Positions 10,850 to 22,100 of a stretch of DNA of 64,000 nucleotides are shown here, piece by piece. Below the pieces are notes generated by a model, which worked only from the letters and a program-made list of their open reading frames with translations, ran no database searches and was not told the origin of the DNA. A program made the translations under genes and the position numbers. Location: contig JAUKUA010000007.1 in the NCBI GenBank assembly GCA_030549175.1, positions 2,170,001-2,234,000 on the forward strand, in the 5' to 3' direction. Within the stretch, counting starts at the first letter, position 1, and each line of letters starts with the position of its first letter. The DNA is from Lasiosphaeris hirsuta. Its lineage: Eukaryota; Ascomycota; Sordariomycetes; Sordariales; Lasiosphaeriaceae.

Positions 10850-13800
10850 TTACACCTCGCCTCCCACCCTGCCCTGAGGCGCTTGGTCGTATATTGGCCC
10901 GAGGGGCCGTTGCTGGATTTGCTGAGCATTATAGGCATCTTTGGCCAAGAGCAAGCCCGGTACCCAATTATAAGTATATAACCAAGCGCACACAGCGATG
11001 GTCAGGAGCGGAATCTAGGACGAGAAGTTAGCACCACCGACCCTGAGCGACAGCATGATAAGACTTACCCAGATGAAGAACAAATTTCTATCTCGGCTGA
11101 ACGGCTTCAGTCTCTCGGCATGGACCCGTCTCAAGTTCTCTTGTTGCTCTTTCGTGATGGCGTTCTTTCGTCCGATTTGAAGCACAGCAGGGAGGCTTTG
11201 GCTAGCTACCACATCCTCGTCATTTGTCGCTGACAGTGACGACGACGACGAGCTGCACTCTGCGTCCTGGCTGTCAAATAGCGCTGTACAGACGGCATCG
11301 GCCTTTACTTCGATGGGCGATACTCGCTTCTTCTCCGGTGCTTGGCCTCGCTCTTGTGGAAATATCTCTTCGTATGCAGGGGGAGGCGCCGAACCAGGCG
11401 CCGGGCCAGCCACCAACGACGACAGATCCCACCACCCCTTCCCATCCGCTGCTGGCTGTTGATCCCCTGCCAATTCAGGTCTTGGGCCTCCGCCTCCAAT
11501 CTTGGGCATCATAGCTGCAAGGTGTTGAAGCACGGCGGCTTGGTAGTTCGGCAAGGCATAGGGGAATTGTGGGAACTGACGGAACTGCGGGAGGCTCTGA
11601 AGATGGAGTGCCATTGTCTGCTGGAGCTGGTGAAGTTGGGCGGTGACCTGTTCCTTGAATTGCGTCATGGCAGCCGTGGGTGATCCAATGCCGCCTACGG
11701 CATCTACGCCCGGCTGCTCAAGGCGATCTGGGCTTCCTGTCGGGGGAGTCATATCGCGTGTGTTGCCCCGCCGCACATCGAGCCACTGCTCTTCTCCATC
11801 GCTGCCTCCCTCGCCACCGTCGGAACTAAGTATTGCCGAATATTCTAGACTCTCTTCGTCAGATCCGAGCCCATTGCTCGATGGCTCCCTTGTCGGCATT
11901 CTGGACACCGGCTCCCACAGTGACTTCAAGCTCGTGGTGCTACTAGCTCGGCTATGTAACGATCCGCTGCTCCGAGACCTCACGTGCCGCTCCACTCGGC
12001 GAAGAGCGCGGAGAACTTCCTGCGATTGCGCAACATCCCCAGGTGTCAGGCCCGACAGAGTCCGTATAGTGGGATCAGCTCCGTTTGCGATCAGTCGCCG
12101 CACAATCTCTGGATGGTTGTTCAAAGCCGCTATGTGAAGGGGTGTGTAGCCTCCGTTATCACGCAGGTCCACGTGCGCCCCGCGCGCCAGAAGCCCTGCG
12201 ACAAGGCGATGATGTCCAAGGGAGCAGGCGAGGTGCAGCATAGATTGTCCCGTCGACGACCTTCTAAGGTTGAGCTTCGGTTTGTGGGGACTATCGTCCA
12301 GGTCAACTAGCTCAAGTAGCTTCAGCAGCTGTAACTCGAAACTCATATTCGCGGTTAAATTGCCGAACTCTGCTCCACCAGTTCCCCCGCTCGACTCGCC
12401 ACCAGACCGGGCGTCCCACGATTCCTTTCCGGCGTCGCGTATTATACAACGCGCAATATGCCCCACATCCTCATACCCACCATTCATCTTGTTGCTTAGG
12501 ATAGTGAGTGCTGTGCGCACCAACTGCTGCTCATCGTCATCCACATACTTGAACAGCTTTGGATATGGCGAGATGACCCCCGCCTGGCTCTTTGCCATCA
12601 CATTCACGATCCCTGCCTTGCTGGCCGGGGGAACTAGGCATACCAAGGATGTGGAGCCCCAGAAAGTAGTTGTCGGCGCTTGATGGTCACCGAACATGAC
12701 TTCCATGCCAGGGTGAAACCCGCGACCCAAAATAGTGACTTCGATGCCGCCAGACTTCGGTCCCTCAGCAGGGACAATTTTGAAAATAGCTGGCAGGTTA
12801 TCCGCAGTTCCTTGTGCTGGCTGGTTGGCCTGCTGCAGCCCAGACATCGACAAAGCACTCGGACTAGGAGCACGACTTTGGTGGGCCGAAGCCGGCCTCG
12901 AGAACATGCCCATATTCGGATCATCTAACGGTGGGACATTGGTGCCGTTCCCGATATTGTGTTGGTCATTGATGCCCGGCTGTGGTGGGGCATGTCCAAA
13001 CGGCCCGGCTGAAGCGTTCCTAGCATTCGGGCTGAAGGGGGGCTGTTCGGCAGTGGGTCCAAGGAAGTTGAGCGAAGAAGCCAACGGTGAGTTTACCGAT
13101 GAGGGAGAAGCGCCCATGGACGTTGACTTGGAGGAATGGGGTCCGGGTTGGACAGTATCGATTCGGGTCATCGCTAGATTAACAGACGCCTTGCCTGTAT
13201 TGCTGGACTTGCGCTTTTTGTTGGAATGACCATGCTCCAGTGAAGAGGCGCCCGGAGACATGGTATAGGATTGGGGAGTTGGCACTCGACTGGTGGTTTG
13301 GTGCGTCGGTGTCCCTGGTACGCCAACATTATCTGACATCGGGCGCTTCCGAGTTTGCCCTTGATCTTGACCGAATATCCCCGGACTCAGGGCACTGTCT
13401 TGAATGTGCTTCGGGCTTGGGGAATTTGCCAAAGCATTGGGTTGAAGCATGTGATCTAGCGTGTTACTCGAGGAGTATGCCGTGGTATTGGTCTTGTGAT
13501 CGTCGGTGATCATGATGGCAGGCGATATAGTTTGGGCGATGAAATGGCGGTTCCAGTCTGTGATGGTGAAGATGACTGCGTATCCCATCTTTTCCGCATG
13601 ATGTCGGCAGTAGCATGCGATTCTCATAGGCAATTCGACCATTTTCCCATTTCCCGTAGGCGCAGGTGCCCAATCCTTTATCTCAAAGGTGTTGAAGACT
13701 ACCACTCTTCGCAATTCATCCTTCAGCCAAGCATTTTCCTCTTCTACCTTCTTGGACTTTTTCCGTGATGCCCGCTTTCGTTCTCGTTGTATGCAGTTAC

Positions 13801-15106
13801 TGCAAATGCGGACCTCGCCGCCGTCCTGAGGCTTGAGCTCATTCTCACCCCGCACATTCTGTGAAGAGGCAGATATCGCATCTGAGTGCGCAGCAGGTTG
13901 AGTCTGCTCTGGCGATTCCGAAAGCGCAGCGAGTCGAGCCCGCTCCAACGCCCCCTTTTTCACGTTCTCGTCCTGCATTGCACTTAGGCAGACAAGGCTT
14001 GTGTGCAGCTCAAGCGTACCAACCGCGAGTCCAGTGTAGGCTTTCTCTATCAGCTTAGGTTTGCTGATTGTATGTCTGGGAAGATGAAGATTTGTAGCCC
14101 CGGTCGGCAGGGGGCTCAGCACAATCTGAATAGGAATCTGCGTCTCAACTCTGGATTTCCATGGACCCCGCCCAACAGTTAAGTGAAACACCCCTTCAAC
14201 ATAAGTCGGCGGATACTGCGGGGCCATGATATGAGATGGCGCACTCGTCACGCTGAGCTGCGCCGGAAAAACAGCATTCGGCTGCCAGGGGCCCATGTTC
14301 AGTTCAGACGGTGTAAGCTGCGGTACAGCTAGACCGTGGAAAGAAAAGCTGCCTGGTGACTGGGCGTCGGGGCTGTTTCCTTGGCTTGACTGACAAGCCA
14401 TCATCTTTTTTTTTTGATATATTCATCAGCGACAAGCCAGCCAGCAAACAAGAAATGGCAGACTCACATTGAAAACACCAGGTCTCTCAGCTCCACCAAA
14501 CATGTAAGACAGAGTGTCTGGCCCGGTCTCGGGATTATACCCCATATTCTGATTCGGTATACTTGACGTGGAATCAAAGGGCCCGCAATGTTCACTCAAA
14601 CCGGCCATTGTTGAGGGCATTTGCAAACCGTCGTTGAGGGAAGGCGGGTGCTCGATCGAGGCCATGACGTTGGCTGGGAGCGCCATCCTGTCCATATGAA
14701 CGTACTCTTCAAAATTCCAATCGGGGACCTTTTGTTCTGATCCGTTATCGATGGTGCCATCAACGCCACTTAGGGTGGACTTGGAGGATGTCCTGCTCTG
14801 TGCTTGCTTGGAAGATGACGAGTCGGATAGCGAATCGCCAGAGCTGTTGCCTGATAATGGGCTTGTGTCGGGTATAGGAAAGGCGACTGATGGAGAGCCA
14901 CTGGTGGCTCCGTAGCTGAGACCACTGGGGATGGGGCTGCTGGGATGGTTCGGGCTCGATCCGTCCGAGTTCATAAACTCCTCTGAATGAAAACTCAAAG
15001 GGTTTCCAAAGACGCCGTTGAAATCCCCACTATTGAGATCCCCACTGTTGAAACCCACGAAGGGTTGATCCTCGTCGTATGCGAGGTTGCCATCTTGACC
15101 TGGCAT
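10850..15106 (-). CDS. MGA2: Mga2/Spt23-like membrane-tethered transcription activator (TIG + ankyrin + TM)
   Basis: Likely ER- or nuclear-membrane-anchored activator. In yeast the family controls the OLE1 desaturase after proteasomal release of the soluble part. Exons on the minus strand are 15106-14468, 14389-11069 and 11014-10850, giving 1374 aa. Order: acidic Ser/Asn-rich N-terminus; a conserved region at about 245-510 with CSNCIQRERKRASRKKSKK and IACYCRHH; a disordered Ser/Pro stretch; an IPT/TIG domain at about 745-830 (PAEGPKSGGIEVTILG); ankyrin repeats at about 920-1000 (LHLACSLGHHRLV, GYTPLHIAALNNH); and a single C-terminal membrane segment split by intron 2 (FFIW + IPLLTIAVCAWLYTY). 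The frame stays open 27 codons upstream of the chosen ATG, ending at a TTG, so an upstream exon is possible. Intron 1 (14467-14390) has a GTGAGT donor; intron 2 (11068-11015) has GTAAGT, CTAAC and TAG. Confidence 0.92.
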
Positions 15107-17300
15107 GGCCGGTGTGACTCGGAGCTGGCGACTCCTTCGGGATGCGGATTCTGGCGGAAAGTAGACTGGATGTTGCTGGTCGGTCAAGCCGAGTCGTGTC
15201 CAGCGCCTGGCCTGTCGTGCGTCGGGCCTGGCGTCGCTCTGAGGTCGAGGAAAGAGACTATTCGCAATGCTTTGCGCAACCGCGAGGCAGGGCCTGACGG
15301 GTTGGTCGAGGCAGTCCTCAGAGGGGCGGGTTGCGTTGCAGTTGTGTTATTTTGGGCGCTGCAATGTCGTGGTATGGATGAGAGGGAAAATGGGCCTGTC
15401 TTCCAATTGCAGGTGAGAGGGGGTCGGCCGGTCGGTCGGAGGTGGCCGGGGTGTGATGCGTGGTGTATGCGTGGTGAGTGGGAGGGTCGAGGCGGGAGAA
15501 GGGGAGCGACTTGTTGGAGGTCCCGGAAGGCGGTAAAACGAAAGAAGGATGGCGTCCAATTGGGGAGGATGCACTGCAGGCACGATCTCAAGGGCGTGAA
15601 AGGTTCGCTGCCCGCGGAATATGCACGAGGATCGTGGGCTGTTGTGCGTTGCTTTGTTGCTATTGCTGCTTAATTGCAACACGAGGTAGACAATTGCAAG
15701 ATTGTGAGAAAGCCAGATAACGGATGCAACGATGCAGCCAAAAGCAATCAGAAGCAGGGACTGAGGGACGGGGCGGCTGGGGGCTGACGACAGCCGAACA
15801 AGGGAATGCAGGGACGTCGCCCTGCTAGATCGTCTTAGGTCGTGCTCCTAGCAGGGTGGCGGCAGTTTTGTCGTGGCAGCAGTGGAGGCCGATGGAGTAG
15901 GTAGCGGCGAACAGGGGACGGTGTGGTGCGTTGGTGGTACGTGCTTTGCACTGACACACTGGTCCAGCAGAGTCCAGATCCTAGGTGTTTTCTTGCAGAG
16001 CGGAATTTACCTAGTTACCTACCGAGGTAGGCGGACAATTGACAAGGCCCAAATGGGTGGTTTCTTGGCCGGATGATTGAGCACGTAGGTAGGCTGGTAG
16101 GCAGATTGAGGTAGTCGGGTAGGTCTGTTGCGCGGTTCTGAGTGCACACAACTCTGAAAGCTCTGTCAGGCTCTGACTGTTGGTCAAATCTTGCCGAGTT
16201 AAGTCTCCTGGCTGCTGAGACTGCATCGACCTTATAAGAGGAAAGCAATCACTCCTTCATAAGGGCTCTGGCGCCTCTCTCTCTCTCTCGTTTAACTTCT
16301 TACCGAGCTTACCAAGGGACTAGTAGACGCCACAACAGCCCTTCCTAAATCTAGGAGCGACTTGAAGTTCACGGCCTGGGGTAATTGTGGACGAAATCAT
16401 AATATTTTAGAGTTTTAGCCCTCCGTAAGTACACACAGGAAGCTATTTGGCACAATATACATGGAATACAACACAAGGTTACACTAGGTTCAAAGTCAAT
16501 TGGACTCCTTCATGCTCATGCTGCCAAAAACTCTTCAATCAGTGACTGGTGCGCAGCGCCTTACGCCCTCTTGGAGAATTGGATTCCATCCCCTTCCGGT
16601 TACAAACGATCAGGGCGTCGTCGGCTGGGACATTACGGTCAAAATCGACAACGTACATCCCCCCCCCCCCGATGCTGGTAGTAGTATGCACCCGCAACTA
16701 GGTGGACTAGAGTATTATTCTCAGACCATCTCGATATGTGCACATGAAGAGTGTCCAATGCACCGTTACGGCGTCATCAGATCCAGACTAGTTAACTTAA
16801 TCCCACGCTCGGAACTTCGTCCCAGAAAACGCTCGAATGGCTTGGAAAAGCTTCCTGAGCAGGGTGGAATATAATGTCAAAAAACCCGGCCTGAGGCGGC
16901 CGCCATCGTCTTCATCCTGACTCATAGAAATATTGCCGATTGTGACTCCCAGAATCTCCATCAGTACCATCTGGTGGCTCTCCTGCCTCGCCGTCAACCC
17001 GAGACCCACTGGCAAAACTTAGAACTCAGTCCTACACTCCAGACAGCCACAAGATAACCACATGTATTTGCGCTCGTCCCCTCCCTCCCCCCTCCCCCCC
17101 CCTCGCCGGAAGCTCTGCCATGGGCACAACGGCAGGGAATAGCCCGAGGAAATCGTCTTCCATACATGTGTTCCAGCCCATTCCTTTCATGCCGCCCAGT
17201 CCCCATTCCGGCTCAATGACTTCGCCTCACCCCCCTTAATCGGCATCACATCCATCGTAGAGGCATGCAATACCGACCAGCACGCCCCAGTCGGCTCGCG
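15107..17300. other. Upstream region of the MGA2-like gene and 3' flank of the antiporter gene
   Basis: The first several hundred bases are probably the 5' leader and promoter of the MGA2-like gene. At 16000-16125 there is a cluster of TACCT/AGGTA words (ACCTAGTTACCTACCGAGG and GGTAGG copies). A CT microsatellite lies at about 16278-16290. A poly-C tract of 12 lies at 16659-16670 and one of 9 at 17094-17102. A 124-codon frame at 16500-16874 has no recognisable features. Confidence 0.45.
16659..16670. repeat. Poly-C tract (12)
   Basis: Uninterrupted run of twelve C in intergenic DNA; one of a series of long C/G homopolymers in this window. Confidence 0.95.
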
Positions 17301-19185
17301 CTATGGTTCAGCCGCCGGCGGTTGGCGTTGGCTAGAGGGCAGTTCGTCAGGGAATCGGATCATGCGCCCCATATCCTTCGACCGATCGGGATCCTCTCCA
17401 GCCGATTCCCGCTGATCCTCAGTTTGTATGACTATCTCGCCAGCTTCCATAGCGTTTACTTGCAGAGGCGCGGGGATGATTGTGCCGCCAATTCTATAGA
17501 CAGCGCCCGTCGTGATCGGTGTGTGGGTGTTTGACGAATCGTCAGCGGGGCCACGAGATCTCCCCCGACGAGAAACGAGCGAAGTGACACGACTACCGAG
17601 TCTAAAAGGCAAGGCTGGGTCTCTGCCCTCGCTTGACGCCATGGAAACTCGTCGCGAGAGGGTTTGAGGGAGATAAAAGCCCAGCTTCCCTAACGGGATA
17701 CTGAGGCCGTGCACAACCTACGCCGAAAGGTTAGCCCAGGCTCAGGAGCGATGTATGGATACACACTCACGATACTGCAGGCAGCAATAAACCAAACAAC
17801 CACATTGATAGTTTCGCCAAGATTTTTTACATCCTCACGAGGTTCGCCATCCACATCCAGTGTTTTGACAAACTCTAGAGCGATGTAGAGATAGAAGATG
17901 GCGGAAACGCCTACCGGTCCAAAGAATCCCACAAAGACCGCCTGTCGAAACTCTTCAATCTGCGGTATGTACTTGTGGACTGTGAATACCCAGGGAAGCC
18001 GACGGACCAGGAGAACGAGTATTCCAAGGGGGACGAGTCGGTACAGTGGGATGACATCATTGTGCAAGAAGCTCGTCCAGGGACACACCGCACCGTACCA
18101 CATGAAAATCGATACGTTCAGCAGCATATCAATAGTCGGCTGCAGAGAGTCGTCCAAGGTCTCCAGTCGAAACCTAAAGAGCCCGGTCAGTCCGGTAAAC
18201 ATGCAGCCAGAACGGAGAGAGCGGACATACCAGTCGTCCCATGTAAAGACGTTGCCCGCGATGAAGCATGCAAGCACGTCGTCACTGCCAATCATCCCAC
18301 ATGTTCCCACTACAAACAGCGACAGGGAGATGGCAAAGACGAGGAAGCTCTCGCGATCAACGAACTTGCGCTGCTCGGCCCAATGCAACAGCTCTTTTGC
18401 GATCCAGCCCACGACCGCCCCATACACCACGCTCAAAATGATAGTATAACCCCATGTCTCCCCAAACCAAAGGCCCATGGCCGTTGCCGCCCCGCCGGGC
18501 TCCCCGTGCGCCCCAGTGTACTTGATCAGATACAGGGCAAAGAACAAAAACGGATAGCCGAGGCCGTCATTGGCGCCCGACTCGGCAATGATGATGCGCT
18601 GCAGCTCCTTAGGAACGTTGTGATCGGCAAACTTACCCTTCACGATGACATTGGACAAGACGGGGTCGGTGGGCGTGACGCACGAGGCAATGGCAAGGGC
18701 ATGCAACATCGTCAGGCCAGGCACCATGGCCCAGATGAGCAATGAGGTCGATACCCACATGGCGATCATGATGGGGCCGAGGAGAATGGCCAGAGGTCGC
18801 CATTCCTTCTTCAGATACCGACTAGGCAGCTGAATCCCCGCAAGGACAAGCTGGACGCCGAGGACGAGGCGTGAGAAGTAAAGAGTCACAGTGTTGAGGT
18901 TCTCGACGGAACCGGCGTACTCTAGCGGTTTTATGAGACCGGTGGCTGAAGGTGAGACGACTACTCCGGCAAGGAGGGAGATGACTGAGCGGGAGATCAG
19001 ATAAGCCTTCCATTCTCTTGCCAAAAGCCTTAGACCGAACGGTCAGAACAGGATGTAAACAACGTACGGGCTTCCGAGAGGTAGAAATTCTCCTTGCATA
19101 AATAGGAGACGAGCCCGAATAGGGAGATCCATCCTCCCAAGACGCTCAACACAATGTTGAAGTTGGTGATTGCCAGTGTGGGCAT
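17301..19185 (-). CDS. NHA1: Plasma-membrane Na+(K+)/H+ antiporter, Nha1/Sod2 family
   Basis: Exports Na+ or K+ in exchange for protons (CPA family). Exons on the minus strand are 19185-19068, 18984-18231, 18173-17771 and 17717-17301, giving 563 aa. Introns start GTACGT, GTATGT and GTGAGT and end CAG, TAG and TAG; each join restores a family motif (LSEA+LISLLAG, DDW+FRLETLDD, CSI+VVHGLSIPLG). The many hydrophobic segments fit 12-13 membrane spans. TPTDP at about 143-147 and ESGANDG at about 174-180 correspond to the conserved ion-binding region, with DD in the GSDDVLACFIAGN stretch further on. The hydrophilic tail after VVHGLSIPLG is only about 130 aa, much shorter than the tail of budding-yeast Nha1 and closer to fission-yeast Sod2. 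Choosing the CTCAG acceptor at 18985 rather than the nearer TCTAAG avoids a frame break. Confidence 0.94.
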
Positions 19186-22100
19186 ATTGGCGGTGTCTGC
19201 CCAGTGCTAAGAAGCAGTCGGGAAATCAGCCGACGCCGGAGTCGTCCTTGCTAGCCCGAGCGGCTGCGCGGTATGTGTATGCCGGAGGGAAGGGGCCTGC
19301 TGTTATTGAATCATGGAGGAATGCTATGTTGGTGCCTCTGGGTGAGCGATGCGCCAGTTTGTCGTTCCGTGGCGGAAGGACTTGAGACTGCAATTTGCGA
19401 TTGCAGAGTCACTAGCTGTCACAGGATCACGAGATGAAAGAAAATGTATATTTGATGTGCAGTTGGGATGTTTAAACGAGAATTTCTCAAAAAGTCCACG
19501 AGAAGCTGCTTAGGAGATCAACAGAATTGAAAGTTTGTTTCAATGTTTTGCTGTCCATTCCGCAGTCGGGCACCCGACGGTCAAAATCTAGCCACTGCCT
19601 GGCTCGGGTTAAATTTCACCGGGAAATCCTTGTATGCGCCTAAAGAGGTCAAACGAATGCCGGCTAGCTCAAGGCAATCGTTTCTTTCGATACCAAGAAA
19701 AAAAGCGACTCATAACTCCGAGTCTTCTTCTTTCTAGAGTTAATATAGTAGGCGAACGATGTACTGCCTTAAATTGGTGGGTAGCTACCTACTGCGAGAA
19801 TCCAACCCTATCCACGACGCCTCGACGTAGAATCGGATTTGCCTGTTTGCTAGCGCAACACGCTGTGATGCTCCTCCCCGATACAGCAAACCAACTTGAG
19901 GCCCTGAAAACAACTTTCTGGCTCCTGAAAAGGCATGCCCAGGGTCTGGAAGAGCGGTCTTACTACGAGATGGATCCTTCATTGGGCGGTTTCTTCGAAG
20001 GAGAATCTGGGCCTTGAAGTTGAACGCTAACAGGCAAACGACGGGGCGAAGTTATTCCAAGGTTGGCCCCGGTTTCGCTCTGATTGACAAGATGCATCTA
20101 AACTATACTGCCTACATACATACAGCCCTAACCCTTATCCCACCGCCAAAAGCAGAGCAGCAAGCACGAAACCAGCCAATCGAATCGAGGGCTTAACAGC
20201 ACCTTGGACTTCATCTTCGTCCGGTATGGGTGTTTACGCCAGCTAGGCGAAGCAATGGTCCGTATCGAGCTCTCGCAGGACAGCTTGGAACAAATCCAAG
20301 TCCCCTTTATGGTCGAGCGGGAGTCTGATTTGACTCTCAAGATTTTGCAATCTTCTACAAGCGCCCAATATTTACAGAGCCCGAAGATGGTGAAAAGGGC
20401 ACGATATAACATCAGACCAAACTGTGTGCTTCGTCCAGGCTTGGGTGTATTTCTGACTTATTACTGTCTTTTTGGGTCGCGGCATTGACATATTCCGGTT
20501 CACCACCGAAAAGGGCTCCCCTACCACAATCATTTGTATCTTCCTTCACTCTCGGCTCTCTTCTGGACGAATGGTTCATGTCAGCAGCAACAGACAGATC
20601 CTCCCAGCAGCAGCGATGGAGAGCAGTTGGGTTGGTCAATTTCAGCATGGTAGCAAAATGTCACTTTGAGGCACTCCCACGGTCCGCAGCCCCTCCTTCT
20701 CCTGTCTGTCAACCTTCTCATCAACCTCCTCGTCGCCATCCTGTGGCGGTAATCTTTGGCAATGACTTGACACCCGCGGGACGCCACGTATATTTCAGGA
20801 CGACCTCGGCGCTCTGTTGCACGGTCTGAGGCTTGCTTGAAAATATGCAAAGGACCACTTCTGCTGCACGAGGCCTGGTGACTAGCTCCTCGTAGCGTGG
20901 TCTGTCCCCTCGGGCAAGGCTGGTTTCCCCTCAAGGTACGGCATATGCTCAGCGATGTTTCCCACATGACAATCTACCATCGATCTATCACGAGCCGCCA
21001 TCAGCACCCCCCAGCTCAGTACCTCGCTCGACGGCCCGGGCAGGAATTCGACAATCACATGGCCCGACCGAGTGGTTCTGGCTCGGCACACTTTGTATCC
21101 TGGTCAGAGCTGGCGCCCAGGTCGCGTCGCCGGAGGCCGAGGTAGTCAACAACACGGTCGGGATTTACTCGAGCGCTCAGGAAATCCATGTTTTGGGCTC
21201 TGCCATGCAACGGTTTACCCTAGTGCGTGGTGCTTGCAATATTCCCGAACAGCTAAGTCCTATCGCTCTACTCAGCCGCTGCTGGACGTACCAGGAAGGC
21301 GCTCTCGCATGGCCGCTCCAGATCTAGTGCTCTAACTGCTCCTTCGACCTGGTCTTGTCTGACCAAGACTTGTCTAACTCTCAACGTTGCTGCTCCTTCC
21401 TAGCCCTATCGTTAGGCTGCAAAATCGGTATCTGAGGGGGGCTCCAGGATGGTGAGAAATGTCAGGGTATCCACCGCTCTTCACACCAGGTGTTTGTAAA
21501 GACTGTCACGTTTGATCTCGTTTGAGACAATCTATCGAGAGTTGTGTTTTGTTGTTGATAAAGAGATGGTCCAATCGCAAGGCCAAGTTCTCTCTCAAGC
21601 GGCGATTATTCCATCACGGGGAATTCCTGCAATGCCTCAACGCCTTTCCAATCCCTGCTCTCCCTGATACCGGGGGAAGGGATGCGGGCGAGTATGGGGA
21701 GTTTGTTCCCACACGGCCTGACTTTTTCATTCAGCGAAGCAACCTAATGGCAGATGGTTGCCCCTTCGGCCGGATCGGCATCCGCTGTCGGAAAACTGCG
21801 TGCCAGAGTTCCGGGATGAGAGCTGATCCTTGACTGTCAGTCCGACTCATGCAATTCTCTAGCGTCTGTGTCGGACTAGCTTCATGTGCGGAAATGGCAT
21901 CGAGGGAACTTCGTTAGTCCACGATGCCGCGCATAGCATGTGTATGGTCTCGGTGCCGTTTTTGACCCCACAGGGTTCCTGACAACGGCCGCCGTTTTAG
22001 AGAACCAGCCCAAAGAGAGCATTTGAGAGGCGCAAGAATAGCCGCACGTCAATCAGAGAGGGAGGGATCTTATCAGATAAGTACCGGCAAATTGCAAAGC

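Noticed and set aside
16500..16874. 124-codon plus-strand frame
   Set aside because: Contains a Pro run encoded by a poly-C tract and no conserved features.
18985..19067. Alternative acceptor TCTAAG for antiporter intron 1
   Set aside because: It would shift the frame and add residues not found in the family; the CTCAG at 18985 restores SEALISLLAG.
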